Assembly (NCBI GenBank): GCA_016235555.1
Contig: JACRKC010000078.1
Coordinates: 1-44,303, forward strand
Length of the DNA stretch: 44,303 nucleotides
Origin: Verrucomicrobiota bacterium
Lineage (GTDB): Bacteria > Verrucomicrobiota > Verrucomicrobiia > Opitutales > Opitutaceae
Direction: 5' to 3'
Shown here: piece after piece, positions 7,044-15,718 of the stretch
Numbering within the stretch: position 1 is the stretch's first letter
Layout: each line of letters starts with the position of its first letter
The notes under the pieces: generated by a model
The model's database searches: none
Told to the model about the DNA's origin: nothing
What the model saw: only the letters and a program-made list of their open reading frames with translations
Program-made: the position numbers and the translations under genes

Positions 7044-8732
7044 ATGTTTCTCCACCCCACCCTCCGCCGCAGTTCCGCGTGGCCGCGGCTCGCGCCCTGC
7101 CTGCTGGCGATCGTGGCCGCGCTGCCGGTGGGATGGATCGCCGCCCAAGTGGCCGGCGCGCTGCGCGACATCGCCTACCGCGACGAGATCGACACGGCGC
7201 TGGCCCTGTTGGTGCGGATCGACTCCGGCGGCGGTTTCCTCGATTTCCTGCGCCACTTTTTCAGCGGCGACGAGCACCGCCGGATCACGAGCCGGCTGAT
7301 TTTCGCAGGCGGTTACTGGCTGGACGGCTCGGTGGATTTCCGCTGGCTCACCGTGATCGGCAACAGCTTTCTCCTGGTCGCGTGTGCCCTCTTGATCGCG
7401 GCGGTGGAGGGCGAGGTCCGGCGTCTGCGGCTGGCCGCCGTCCTGGCGTTGGTCGTCTTTCAGCTCGAAAACTACGAGAGCTTTTTCTGGTCCGGCTCGT
7501 CGATCGACCACTTCCAGATCGTGGCGCTGGCGGTCGGCGCGGTGGTGGCCCTCGCGCGGCGTTCGCGGTGGTCGCTGGGCGTCGCCGCGATCTGCGGCCT
7601 GCTGGCCACGGCCACGCTGACGCATGGGTTCGCAGTGTGGCCGATGGGGGCCTTGATGCTCCTGCGGGACCGCCGGTGGCGGGCGCTCGGCGCGTGGTGC
7701 GGCGTCGCGCTCGCCGCGGTGGCGGGGCTGCTCTGGGGCGCAGGACCGCATCAGGCGTTTTTCGCCGCCGCGCTCACCAGCTCCCGCGTGGTGGCGGCGG
7801 TGCAACATGGGTGCACCCTGCTCGGCGCGCCTCTCGCCCTGGGCCAGCTCAAACTCGCGCCCTGGTTTGGCGCCGGGTTCGTGGTCGCGGCGGCGGTCTG
7901 GTCCTGGCGGGGCGACTGGCCCCGCCACCGCGTGACCCTGCCGCTCGTCTGGTTCGTGCTGGGGGCGGCCGCGCTGATCGCCGTGGGCCAGGCCGGTTCA
8001 GCGCCGGAGATTCAGTCGCGTCACCTCGTGCTCGGCGGACTCGCCTGGGCGCTCCTCGTCTTCGCCGCCATCGAACGCGGGAGTTCGGAACGGCAGCCGT
8101 TCGGTTTGGTGCTGTGCTGCCTGCCGGTGCTGGCCGCGTTCAACCTCGCCGCCAACCAGGCGTATCGCGAGCGCGCCGAGACGTTCGTCGAACACCGCGA
8201 TCGCGCGGCCCTCCGCTTCCGGCAGAATCTCGCGGATGGCCGGGGCCCGGTCGCGCTGCACGCGCTGCCACCGCGCGCCACCGCGGTCCTGACCGAAGCC
8301 GCGCGGCGCGGCCTCTACCGGATTCCCCGGCTGTGCGTGCGGCGCGACTTTCCCCTCGCCACGGCCAGCACGCGCATCGCCTACGCCGTGGACGAACTCA
8401 ACGTCACCCAGCAGGCCGTGTATCTCGCCGGCTGGGCGGCGATCCCCGACCACGCCGCCCGCCGCGGCGAGCTGCACGTCGTGCTGCGTTCGGCGACCGA
8501 CTTTCTCATCTACACCACCGTGCCGGTGCGCCGGTCGGATGTCGGGCACGCCGCCCACGAGCCGCGCTGGCGCATGGCGGGCTTTCGCTTCGTCGCCCGC
8601 CGCTCCCGCATCCCGCCCGGCGATTACCAGATCGGTTTCCTGATCGGCCATCAGGCGGGCGCGGAATACATTCTCACGCCGCACCAGCTGAAGCTGGAGG
8701 GCGCGGGCGACCCCGCGCTGCTCGGGCAGTGA
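7044..8732 (+). CDS. Polytopic membrane protein, GT-C-like paralogue 2
   Basis: A 562-aa paralogue of the genes at 4939 and 10139, with the same order of parts: charged N-terminus with TM1 ending LPVGW, R-D-E-I-D at residues 46-50, DEHRRITSRL, FFWSGSSIDHFQIV, THGFAVWPMGAL, and a soluble C-terminal domain (LAGWAAIPDHAARRGELHVV). The ATG at 7044 is supported by this alignment; upstream in-frame sequence runs into repeats. The Trp before D-E in copies 1 and 3 is Arg here, so the acidic residues rather than the Trp seem to be constrained. Copy-specific substrates are possible. It ends 25 bp from the convergent stop of the next gene. Confidence 0.8.
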   Translation: MFLHPTLRRSSAWPRLAPCLLAIVAALPVGWIAAQVAGALRDIAYRDEIDTALALLVRIDSGGGFLDFLRHFFSGDEHRRITSRLIFAGGYWLDGSVDFRWLTVIGNSFLLVACALLIAAVEGEVRRLRLAAVLALVVFQLENYESFFWSGSSIDHFQIVALAVGAVVALARRSRWSLGVAAICGLLATATLTHGFAVWPMGALMLLRDRRWRALGAWCGVALAAVAGLLWGAGPHQAFFAAALTSSRVVAAVQHGCTLLGAPLALGQLKLAPWFGAGFVVAAAVWSWRGDWPRHRVTLPLVWFVLGAAALIAVGQAGSAPEIQSRHLVLGGLAWALLVFAAIERGSSERQPFGLVLCCLPVLAAFNLAANQAYRERAETFVEHRDRAALRFRQNLADGRGPVALHALPPRATAVLTEAARRGLYRIPRLCVRRDFPLATASTRIAYAVDELNVTQQAVYLAGWAAIPDHAARRGELHVVLRSATDFLIYTTVPVRRSDVGHAAHEPRWRMAGFRFVARRSRIPPGDYQIGFLIGHQAGAEYILTPHQLKLEGAGDPALLGQ

Positions 8733-8757
8733 CGGAACGGAGCCCGCCGGACACCGC

Positions 8758-9978
8758 TTACGCGGACGCTCCGGCTGGCGCCGATTTGACACCGAGCAGT
8801 TCCTTCAAGGCACTCCACGCCTTCCGCAGCCCCGCCTCGCGCACGCCGCCCAACTGGTAGGCCCGCGCGAGCGTGTCCTCGTGACCTCGATACCGGGGCG
8901 GCAGCACGAACCACGCACCGCCGGAGGCCGCATCGATCGTCGAGAAAAACAGTCCGCGCCCGACCGCCAGCTCGCGGCCCGTCAGGCCCACCTTCGCACT
9001 GCGCTCCGGCAGCACCAGCCAGGGCCGGTAGTAGAACTCCAGGTCGCCGGAAGTGCGCAACACGAGGCGGCCATACGTGCGCACCGGCACGCCGGCCAGG
9101 CCGCTGCTGCTGAACAGCCGGTTGTCGTTCTCCGTGGGGCTGAAGCGGTTTTTCCGGCCGGACAAAAACTCCCAGCAGAACACCGAGCCGAACACCGTCA
9201 GCCGGAACGCCCAGCCCGCCACCAGATAAGCCACGACGATCACCACCAGCGACAGCACCGCACCCAGCCACGGATTGATCGTCGCGCTCAGCGTCAACAA
9301 ACCGAGCAGGCCCGTGCGCGCCGCCTTGAGCGCCGCATCGATCGCACCCCACGGGCTCAGCAGGATCAGCACGTTGATCGCGTGCGACGCCATCCACACC
9401 AGCGCAAACATGGCGACCCCGAACGGCACGGTCGCGAGGTTGAGCAGCCACGACAGATCCGCCGCGCCGAGCGGCAACATCGCGAGGCCGCCGGTCTGCG
9501 CCCCATGCTCCACCGCGGCGGTGCCGCCGCCGAGGACCATTTTCGAGACCGCGCTCATCGTCAGCGGCACGACGGCTCCGGCCGCCACCAGGCCGGTCGC
9601 CTTGTTCTCGATCGTCTCCAACACATCGAGCGGCTTTTTCAGACCGGGCGGCACCACCGACCCCAGGGCGTCTTTCGCCGCACAGGCGCCGACGAGCAAC
9701 AACGCCGGGCCGAAGAAACTCCACTGCGCATACCACGGCAGCGCGGCCTTCTCCGCCTCGGTTTTCGCCTGCATCCATTGATACGCCCCGAAGGCCCCGG
9801 TGCCGAGCAGCGGCGAAATCGCGATGCCCGTCACGGTCGACACCGCCGCGGCTAGCGGCGCGGCCGGCGACTTGTCCTTCGGCGCGGAGGCGGCCGGCGC
9901 CGCGGCGGCAAACGCCAGCGGCGCGAGGACCAACGCAAAGGCCAGAGCCAGCAGGAGCGGAGAGGTGAGGCGTTTCAT
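8758..9978 (-). CDS. Membrane protein of unknown function
   Basis: A 406-aa protein I do not recognise. It begins with a signal-like segment (MKRLTSPLLLALAFALVLAPLAFA), then an Ala/Pro-rich linker, about six hydrophobic helices (between residues 45 and 265), and a soluble C-terminal part from about residue 275. That part includes PVRTYGRLVLRTSGDLEFYYRP, WLVLPERS and WFVLPPRYRGHEDTLARAY. The tail looks like a beta-rich cytoplasmic or periplasmic domain. It sits convergent between GT-C-like copies 2 and 3, and its minus-strand promoter must lie in the 160-bp gap shared with copy 3. The start at 9978 is set by the signal segment. Function unknown. Confidence 0.72.
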   Translation of the reverse strand: MKRLTSPLLLALAFALVLAPLAFAAAAPAASAPKDKSPAAPLAAAVSTVTGIAISPLLGTGAFGAYQWMQAKTEAEKAALPWYAQWSFFGPALLLVGACAAKDALGSVVPPGLKKPLDVLETIENKATGLVAAGAVVPLTMSAVSKMVLGGGTAAVEHGAQTGGLAMLPLGAADLSWLLNLATVPFGVAMFALVWMASHAINVLILLSPWGAIDAALKAARTGLLGLLTLSATINPWLGAVLSLVVIVVAYLVAGWAFRLTVFGSVFCWEFLSGRKNRFSPTENDNRLFSSSGLAGVPVRTYGRLVLRTSGDLEFYYRPWLVLPERSAKVGLTGRELAVGRGLFFSTIDAASGGAWFVLPPRYRGHEDTLARAYQLGGVREAGLRKAWSALKELLGVKSAPAGASA

Positions 9979-10138
9979 GCCGGCAATGTAGCACCCGGCC
10001 GCCCCGCAAAGTCAAAACGATGTCCGCCCCCCGCTGCTTTTCCGTAACAGTTTGATCAGAAAGCGCGCCTTGCACCGGGAAATTTTCCCGTTTGTCCTAG
10101 GAAAGTCTCCTTCCCCCGCAAAAGTAGTCTGATCTGGC
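9979..10138. promoter_or_regulatory. Divergent promoter gap with a 15-bp inverted repeat
   Basis: The 160-bp gap separates the divergent starts at 9978 and 10139. It is less GC-rich than the genes and contains CGGGAAATTTTCCCG at 10076-10090, a perfect inverted repeat around one base that could bind a dimeric regulator. I could not place -35/-10 boxes with confidence. Confidence 0.35.
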
Positions 10139-11842
10139 ATGACCGATAACCCTGCGCTGACGGGCCCGGCCCGGCGCCACCGCATGTTCCCCGCACTGCT
10201 GGTGATCGCCGCCGCCGTGCCTGTGATCTTTGTCGCGGCCCGCATCGCGGGCGCCTGCCGCAACCTCCCGTTCTGGGACGAGTTCGACAGTGTGCTGGCG
10301 CTGCTGCTGCGCCTCGACTCCGGACCGGGCTGGCGCGAGTTCTTCTCGCAGCTCTTCCAGCTCGACAGCGAGCATCGCACCGTCGTGAGCCGGCTGATCG
10401 TGGCGGCGGGGTTCGGCTTCACGGGCGGCGTCAATTTCGACGTGCTCTGCGTGCTCGGCAACCTGTCGCTCGTGCTCATGTGCGGCCTGCTGCTCGCGAC
10501 CCTGCCCGCCGCCGCGTCGCGGGTGCGCCTCGGCGTGGTGCTGGCCTTCGGGTTGTTTCATCTGGAGCACTACGAGGCGTTCCTGTGGTCCGGGGCCTCG
10601 ATCGACCACTTCATGGTGCTGATGATGGTGGCGGCGGCCCTGGCCGCGCTGCACCAGGGCGGCCGGTTTGCGCTCGCCGGGGCCGGATTGTTCGCCGTGC
10701 TCGCCACGTTCACGCTCGCCCACGGCTGCGTCGTCTGGCCGATCGGCGCCGTGCTGCTGTGGTCCGCCGGCCGCCGGCGCGCCTGTGCGGCGTGGTGCAG
10801 CCTGGCGGTGCTGGCGCTCGTCGTGTTCTTTCACGGTTTCCACATCCAAAACGCGCACCAGATCCGCGATTTCTCCCCCGCGGGCCTCGCGCGGCTCGGG
10901 CAGTTCTGGCTCGCGCTCCTGGGCGGGCCGCTGACGTTCGGCGCCCGCCAGCACGCCCCGCTCTTCGGCCTCGCCCTGCTCGGCCTGCTGGGCTGGACGG
11001 CGGCGCGGGGTGTGGTGCGGCGCCATCCGGCGCTGGCGGCGATGGTGGCCTTTGCGCTCGCCTCGCTCGCGCTGATCGCCTTCGGCCGGCTCGAAGTGGC
11101 GCCGGCCCACATCCAGTCGCGCTACCTCATCCTCGGTTCGCTCGTGTGGTCGCTCGCCGTGTTTCTCGTCGTCGAGGAGCTCACGCGCGCGACCCGCCCC
11201 TACCGGGTGCTCGCGTGGAGCCTTCCCGCGCTCGGCGGCTTCAATCTCGCCGCCACCCACCAGTCGCTGCACGACGCCGACACCTTCGTGTGGTCCCGCG
11301 AGTATCCGGCCGTGCGCTTCAAGCAATACGGCGAGGAGGGCCACGCCCACGGCTTCCGCCTGCATCCCGGCCCGGACACGGCCCGGACCATCCTCAACCA
11401 GGTGGCCGCGCGCGGGATCTACCAACTGCCGCGCCTCTGTCATGAAGTAACCGTGCCGGAGCCGCAGCCGAATCCCGCCATGGTCACCTACGTGACGGAC
11501 CTCACCGCGGACCAGAACGCCGTGGGCTTCGAAGGCTGGGCCATGCTGCCCAACCGCCGCTCCCGGCGCGGCGAAATCCACGCCCTCCTCCGCTCCGAGC
11601 ACCGGACCCTCGTCATGACCACCTACAGCGTCGCCCGCCCCGACGTGGCCAAGGCGCTCAAGGAACCGCTCTGGCGCTACTGCGGCTATAATTTCGTTCT
11701 CCGCCGCCACCGGCTGCCGCAGGAGGATTATCAAATCGGACTGGTCATCACCGACGGCGACACCTCCACGCTGAAGATGACCGACCACTGGCTCCGGCTC
11801 GACCCCCGCCACGATCCGCGCCTGCTTGCCACCAGCCAGTGA
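10139..11842 (+). CDS. Polytopic membrane protein, GT-C-like paralogue 3
   Basis: A 567-aa third copy of the family. Starting at 10139 places F-W-D-E-F-D at residues 45-50, the same position as in copies 1 and 2, which supports this ATG over the internal one at residue 16. It keeps SEHRTVVSRLIV, FLWSGASIDHFMVL, AHGCVVWPIGAV and the C-terminal EGWAMLPNRRSRRGEIHALL domain. It is followed after 19 bp by the RNA methyltransferase gene, so the two may be cotranscribed. As in the other copies, the acidic residues after TM1 fit a GT-C glycosyltransferase, which remains inference. Confidence 0.8.
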   Translation: MTDNPALTGPARRHRMFPALLVIAAAVPVIFVAARIAGACRNLPFWDEFDSVLALLLRLDSGPGWREFFSQLFQLDSEHRTVVSRLIVAAGFGFTGGVNFDVLCVLGNLSLVLMCGLLLATLPAAASRVRLGVVLAFGLFHLEHYEAFLWSGASIDHFMVLMMVAAALAALHQGGRFALAGAGLFAVLATFTLAHGCVVWPIGAVLLWSAGRRRACAAWCSLAVLALVVFFHGFHIQNAHQIRDFSPAGLARLGQFWLALLGGPLTFGARQHAPLFGLALLGLLGWTAARGVVRRHPALAAMVAFALASLALIAFGRLEVAPAHIQSRYLILGSLVWSLAVFLVVEELTRATRPYRVLAWSLPALGGFNLAATHQSLHDADTFVWSREYPAVRFKQYGEEGHAHGFRLHPGPDTARTILNQVAARGIYQLPRLCHEVTVPEPQPNPAMVTYVTDLTADQNAVGFEGWAMLPNRRSRRGEIHALLRSEHRTLVMTTYSVARPDVAKALKEPLWRYCGYNFVLRRHRLPQEDYQIGLVITDGDTSTLKMTDHWLRLDPRHDPRLLATSQ

Positions 11843-11861
11843 CTCCGCCGAGCATCCGGCC

Positions 11862-12614
11862 ATGCTGACCAAGGCCGGGCTTCAACGCCTCCGCTCGCTC
11901 CGCGAAAAGCCACACCGCGAGGCGCTCGGACTCTTCGTCGTCGAAGGCGGGAAAGTCGTCGCCGAACTGGTTGCCGCGAAATTTCCCTTCATGGAAATCT
12001 ACGGCACACCCGCGTGGACCGGGGCCAAAACCCACGCCGTCACCGACGCCGAGATGGCGCGCATCTCGCACTTCCCCACGCCCTCACCGGTGCTCGCCGT
12101 CGGCCGGATCACCCGGTCGCCCCTCGTCCCCGCCGCCCTCGCCCGCGGCCTCACGCTCGCACTCGATGGCGTGCAGGACGCCGGCAACGTCGGCACACTG
12201 CTGCGCATCGCCGACTGGTTCGGTTTCGACCGCGTTGTGCTCTCGCCCGATTGCGCCGACCTCTTCCACCAGAAAGTCATCAATGCCAGCATGGGCTCCT
12301 TCGCCCGCGTGCGCGCCCACACCGCCGACCTTGCCGCCGCGCTCCGCGACGCCCACGTGCCGATCCTCGGCTGCGATCTCGCGGGCACCGACGTGCACAC
12401 CCTCCCGCCGCTGCGCGACGCCATCGTCGTCATCGGCAGCGAAGGCCGCGGCCTTTCCCCCGCCGTCCGGCCGTTTGTAACGTCTTTCGTTACAATCCCG
12501 AAGTTCGGCGCGGCCGAGTCGCTCAACGCCGCCGCCGCCGCCGCCGTCGTCTGCGATAACCTCCGCCGCGCTCACGGTGACCCATCCGCGCGCGGCGCCG
12601 AGCCTCCCCGGTGA
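11862..12614 (+). CDS. TrmH/SpoU-family RNA 2'-O-methyltransferase
   Basis: A 250-aa SPOUT methyltransferase that uses S-adenosylmethionine to 2'-O-methylate rRNA or tRNA. The N-terminal part (KAGLQRLRSLREKPHREALGL, FVVEGGK) is the substrate-binding extension of SpoU proteins. The trefoil-knot core shows motif 1 LDGVQDAGNVGTLLRIAD (Asn109), motif 2 VVIGSEGRGLS (190-199) and motif 3 VTIPKFGAAESLNAAAAAAV (210-229). I start at 11862 rather than the in-frame ATG at 11826, which lies inside the upstream gene and precedes no conserved sequence. It leads a close string with the TPR and phosphatase genes (3- and 6-bp gaps). Family certain; the modified nucleotide is unknown. Confidence 0.93.
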   Translation: MLTKAGLQRLRSLREKPHREALGLFVVEGGKVVAELVAAKFPFMEIYGTPAWTGAKTHAVTDAEMARISHFPTPSPVLAVGRITRSPLVPAALARGLTLALDGVQDAGNVGTLLRIADWFGFDRVVLSPDCADLFHQKVINASMGSFARVRAHTADLAAALRDAHVPILGCDLAGTDVHTLPPLRDAIVVIGSEGRGLSPAVRPFVTSFVTIPKFGAAESLNAAAAAAVVCDNLRRAHGDPSARGAEPPR

Positions 12615-12617
12615 TTC

Positions 12618-13433
12618 ATGGCTCTCCGTTCGCGCAGTCGATCCGTCGTGATGCTGCTGGCCCTCGCCGCGGCGCCCCTCGGCGCGCATCCCGAGACTCC
12701 GGAAGCCCGCGCGGAATTCGACCGCTTGATCGCCGAGTTTCCCAACGAGCCCGACCTGCGCCTGCGCCGCGCCGAACACCGCATCGAAAGCCGCGAGTTT
12801 GACGCCGCCGAGTCCGACCTCCGCCACGCCCGCCTCCTCGCGCCGCGCGATCCGCGCATCCTCGTCGCCTACGCCAGCCTCGCCCTCGCGCGCGAGCAGC
12901 CCGAAGTCGCCCGCCAGCGCCTCGCCGTCGCCCTTTCCCTCGCCCCCGGCGATCCCAGCGCGCACATCCTCCGGGCCCGCGCCTCGGCCCGGCTCGGCGA
13001 GGCGGCCGCGGCCCACGCCGATTACTCGGCCGCCCTCGCGGCCCTGCCGGAGCCGAGCCCCGATCTTTATCTCGCCCGAGCCGCCCTCCCGGTCGCGCCG
13101 GAGTTGGCCCTGCGCGGGCTCGACGAGGGCATCGCCCGGCTCGGCCCCGCCGCCGCGCTCGTCGAACGCGCCCTGGCCCTCGAGCTTCAGCTCGGCCGCA
13201 CCGATGCCGCTCTCGCCCGCCTCGACGCACTCGCCGCCGGCGCCGAACGCAAAGAAACTTTCCTCAAACGCCGCGGCGATATCCTCGCCGCCGCCGGCCG
13301 GGCCGCCGACGCCCGGGTCGCCTATTCCCGCGCCCTCGATCTCATCGCCGCCCAGCCCCAGTGGCTGCGCGAATCTCCCGCCACGGCGCAACTCGCCGCC
13401 GAACTCCGTCGTCTCATCTCCCCTTCACGCTAA
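12618..13433 (+). CDS. Exported tetratricopeptide-repeat (TPR) protein
   Basis: A 271-aa protein with a signal peptide (VVMLLALAAAPLGAHP) followed by an almost wholly alpha-helical, Ala/Leu/Arg-rich body. Repeats of about 34 residues can be made out, for example LRLRRAEHRIESREFDAAESDLRHA, ARLGEAAAAHADYSAALAAL and RLDALAAGAERKETFLKRRGDIL, consistent with TPR scaffolds. It probably works in the periplasm as a protein-binding scaffold. It starts three bases after the methyltransferase stop and ends six bases before the phosphatase ATG, so cotranscription is likely. A role beside the phosphatase is possible but unproven. Confidence 0.8.
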   Translation: MALRSRSRSVVMLLALAAAPLGAHPETPEARAEFDRLIAEFPNEPDLRLRRAEHRIESREFDAAESDLRHARLLAPRDPRILVAYASLALAREQPEVARQRLAVALSLAPGDPSAHILRARASARLGEAAAAHADYSAALAALPEPSPDLYLARAALPVAPELALRGLDEGIARLGPAAALVERALALELQLGRTDAALARLDALAAGAERKETFLKRRGDILAAAGRAADARVAYSRALDLIAAQPQWLRESPATAQLAAELRRLISPSR

Positions 13434-13439
13434 CTCACC

Positions 13440-14825
13440 ATGCTGCCCCGTCTCGTCCTCTCCACCGCCTTCGTGCTCACCGGCACCTCGGTCTTCGCCG
13501 CCACCACGATCACCCGCGGTCCGTATCTCCAGATCGCCACGCCCACGAGCATGGTCGTCCGCTGGCGCACCGACGCGGCCGAGATCTCCACCGTCACCTA
13601 CGGACTCGAGCGCGAAAAACTCACCGCGGCCGCAGCCAAAGGTGATGGCACTGCCGCCACCAAGATCGAAGGCGTCCTCACCGCCAAGGCCGAGGGCGTC
13701 TCCACCGAGCACATCGTCCACCTCAAGGACCTCAAACCCGACACCCGCTATTTCTACCGCGTCGGCACCGGCCTCGAAAAGGCCCCCTCCGCCACCGCCG
13801 AGGACGCCCCCGGCGTGCCCGCCATCAACACCTTCACCACCCCGCCGCTCGTCGGTCCCGCCAAGCCCACCCGCATCTGGGTCCTCGGCGACCCCGGCAC
13901 CAAGAACGACACCCAGCGCGCCGTCCGCGACGTCTATTACAAGTTCACCGGCAAACGCGCCACCGACCTCTGGCTCCTCCTCGGCGACAACGCCTACCCC
14001 GACGGCACCGACACCGATTACCAGAAAGCCATCTTCGAAATGTATCCCGAGACGCTCCGCACTTCACCGCTGTGGCCCGCCCTCGGCAACCACGACGGCA
14101 AGAGCGCCAACTCCATCACGCAGTCCGGCGTCTACTACGACATCTTCACGCTGCCCACGATGGGCCAGGCCGGCGGCGTCCCCTCCGGCACCGAGGCCTA
14201 CTATTCCTTCGACCACGCCAACATCCACTTCGTCTGCCTCGACTCCCACGACACCGTGCGCACCGCCGACGGTGCCATGCTGCAATGGCTCAAGGCCGAC
14301 CTCGCCGCCACCCAGCGCGACTGGATCATCGCCTACTTCCACCATCCGACCTACACCAAGGGCACGCACGACTCCGACAAGGACAGCGACTCCGGCGGCC
14401 GCATGAACGACATGCGCGCCATCTTCCTCCCCGTGCTCGAAGCCGGCGGCGTGGACGTCATCCTCACCGGTCACTCCCACGTCTACGAACGCTCCCCGCT
14501 CCTCGACGGTCACTACGGCAAGAGCCCGACCTTCGACGCCGCCAGGCACGTGAAACAAAAAGGCAACGGCCGCCCCGAGCGCGACGGCGTCTACGTGAAG
14601 CCCCGCACCCGCGCTGCCCACGCCGGCGAAGTCTCCGTCGTCACCGGCAGCGCCGGCCACGCCGGCTCCAAGACCAAGCCGCCTCCGCTCAACCACCCCG
14701 CGATGATCGTCAGCTACAACGACCCCGGCTCGAGCGTGATCGACATCGACGGCCTCCGCCTCGACCTCACCTTCCTCAACGACAAAGGCGAGAAGCGCGA
14801 CTGGTTCACGATCCAGAAAAAGTAG
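13440..14825 (+). CDS. Secreted purple-acid-phosphatase-like metallophosphoesterase
   Basis: A 461-aa exported enzyme. Signal peptide to about residue 20 (VFAA), then an N-terminal fibronectin-like domain of the purple acid phosphatase type (TRGPYLQIATPTSMVVRWRT). The metallophosphatase core carries the dinuclear-metal motifs in order: GDPG (150), GDNAY (182), GNHD (216), FHHPTY, and GHSHVYERS (344). It likely hydrolyses phosphomonoesters or diesters outside the inner membrane; specificity is unknown. It is the last gene of the close string starting at 11862. Its TAG stop is followed six bases later by a short perfect hairpin at 14832-14850, shared with the convergent LapA-like gene. Confidence 0.92.
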   Translation: MLPRLVLSTAFVLTGTSVFAATTITRGPYLQIATPTSMVVRWRTDAAEISTVTYGLEREKLTAAAAKGDGTAATKIEGVLTAKAEGVSTEHIVHLKDLKPDTRYFYRVGTGLEKAPSATAEDAPGVPAINTFTTPPLVGPAKPTRIWVLGDPGTKNDTQRAVRDVYYKFTGKRATDLWLLLGDNAYPDGTDTDYQKAIFEMYPETLRTSPLWPALGNHDGKSANSITQSGVYYDIFTLPTMGQAGGVPSGTEAYYSFDHANIHFVCLDSHDTVRTADGAMLQWLKADLAATQRDWIIAYFHHPTYTKGTHDSDKDSDSGGRMNDMRAIFLPVLEAGGVDVILTGHSHVYERSPLLDGHYGKSPTFDAARHVKQKGNGRPERDGVYVKPRTRAAHAGEVSVVTGSAGHAGSKTKPPPLNHPAMIVSYNDPGSSVIDIDGLRLDLTFLNDKGEKRDWFTIQKK

Positions 14826-14831
14826 TCGTGG

Positions 14832-14850
14832 ACGAGGCGGGACGCCTCGT
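14832..14850. terminator. Short hairpin between convergent genes
   Basis: ACGAGGCG-GGA-CGCCTCGT is a perfect 8-bp stem with a 3-base loop. It matches the inner arm of the family A MITE and may be a remnant of one. It has no T tract, so any terminator role is weak. It sits between the convergent stops at 14825 and 14862. Confidence 0.45.
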
Positions 14851-14861
14851 GGCGCCGCCGC

Positions 14862-15122
14862 TCACTTCTCTTTCGCGGCGCCGCTGTTCTTCTTGCCACC
14901 ACCGCCGCTGCCGCCGCCGAAGTGCAGCAACGTCCCCGCGAGCACGCCGATCGCGAAGATGCCGAAATAGATCAGCGCCGCCGTCGTGTGCAGCGGCTTC
15001 TTGTCGGTCAAACCGGCGATCGGAAACCGAAAGTCGATCTCGTGGGTGTTGTTCATCCCCACATAGAGGATGATGAAAAGAATCGCGAGCAGCGCGAGGG
15101 TCTTGATGACAGCTTTGAACAT
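14862..15122 (-). CDS. LapA-domain small membrane protein
   Basis: An 86-aa protein with two hydrophobic segments (about 6-23 and 47-67) separated by a short loop (MNNTHEIDFRFPIAGLTDKK), the layout of LapA/DUF1049 proteins. In Escherichia coli LapA takes part in lipopolysaccharide assembly control. The C-terminus is a Gly/Lys-rich tail (FGGGSGGGGKKNSGAAKEK). The start at 15122 is chosen because the family begins with a short charged segment before TM1; the frame stays open upstream but does not look coding. The function in this organism is inferred only from the domain. Confidence 0.8.
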   Translation of the reverse strand: MFKAVIKTLALLAILFIILYVGMNNTHEIDFRFPIAGLTDKKPLHTTAALIYFGIFAIGVLAGTLLHFGGGSGGGGKKNSGAAKEK

Positions 15123-15339
15123 GGCAAATTTCTCCCGTGCGCTGAGGGCTAGCGCCGCCCTCCCGGTCGTGCAACGGATTTCTCCTTTCCGCTTCGCCCG
15201 CCGTGCCTGAATCTCCGGCCATGTCCGCTGCCCCCACGCCCTCGCCACCGCCACCGCCGGCCCCGCGCCGGTCGACGGGTGGCTCACGCTCGCGGGAACG
15301 TGCGCCGAAAAAATCGCCCCGCTCCTCGGCGCCGCCCCC

Positions 15340-15375
15340 GCCCAAACTATGTCGCAATTGCGACATAGTTTGGGC
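15340..15375. repeat. 36-bp perfect palindrome
   Basis: GCCCAAACTATGTCGCAATT is the first part; the second half is its exact inverse, centred on CAATTG. It is an uninterrupted inverted repeat of 18 + 18 bases, noticeably more AT-rich than its surroundings. It overlaps the first ATG of the ORF at 15349. It could be an operator for a dimeric regulator or a tiny inserted palindrome. Confidence 0.85.
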
Positions 15376-15624
15376 ACGTCTCGCGCGGTCATCCTTGGCG
15401 ACGCGCTCAACTTCGCCTCCGACACCGACGCGCTCGCCTCGCACCTCCGCCTCCACGGCCTCGATCCGGCCGCCGCGCTCCACATCGGCACGCCGCACAT
15501 TCTCTCGCTCGCACCGCTGCTCGGCTTGCTCAACCTCATCGCCGAGGCCGTCACCCGCCTTCAGCACATCCTCCTCACCCGCGTCCACGAAACTTTTCCC
15601 GACACCCGCACGCTCGTGACCTGA
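15349..15624 (+). CDS. Hypothetical protein, start uncertain (possible frameshifted gene)
   Basis: From the ATG at 15349 this frame encodes about 91 residues (MSQLRHSLGTSRAVILGD...) with strong G/C third positions and no homology I recognise. The same frame is open and codon-biased further upstream (back to about 15211, reading ...VDGWLTLAGTCAEKIAPLLG), but has no ATG, GTG or TTG there. A GTG (15203) and an ATG (15221) exist only in another frame. The gene may therefore be longer with an unusual start, frameshifted, or interrupted by the 36-bp palindrome at 15340-15375, which spans its only ATG. Unknown function. Confidence 0.4.
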   Translation: MSQLRHSLGTSRAVILGDALNFASDTDALASHLRLHGLDPAAALHIGTPHILSLAPLLGLLNLIAEAVTRLQHILLTRVHETFPDTRTLVT

Positions 15625-15630
15625 ATTATT

Positions 15631-15703
15631 GAACAGGAAGAACGGAAAGGCCGGGAAGAAACTCGTCTCGTCATCCTTCCCGCTCTTCCCGGCCTTCCTG
15701 TTC
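15631..15703. repeat. Palindromic repeat just upstream of the cyclase gene
   Basis: GAACAGGAAG (15631-15640) pairs with CTTCCTGTTC (15694-15703), and AAGGCCGGGAAG (15647-15658) pairs with CTTCCCGGCCTT (15685-15696). It ends 15 bases before the cyclase ATG, so its stem would lie in that mRNA's leader. Confidence 0.65.
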
Positions 15704-15718
15704 GAAACCGAACTCCTC

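Noticed and set aside
10097-11872. 591-codon open frame on the minus strand
   Set aside because: Antisense to GT-C-like copy 3, with the composition of a shadow frame and no motif.
12084-13391. 435-codon minus-strand frame
   Set aside because: Gly/Glu/Ala-rich shadow of the methyltransferase and TPR genes, both well supported.
15203-15619. 138-codon frame starting GTG at 15203
   Set aside because: The product is a Ser/Pro/Arg low-complexity chain, and codon bias favours the frame of 15349 over the same bases.
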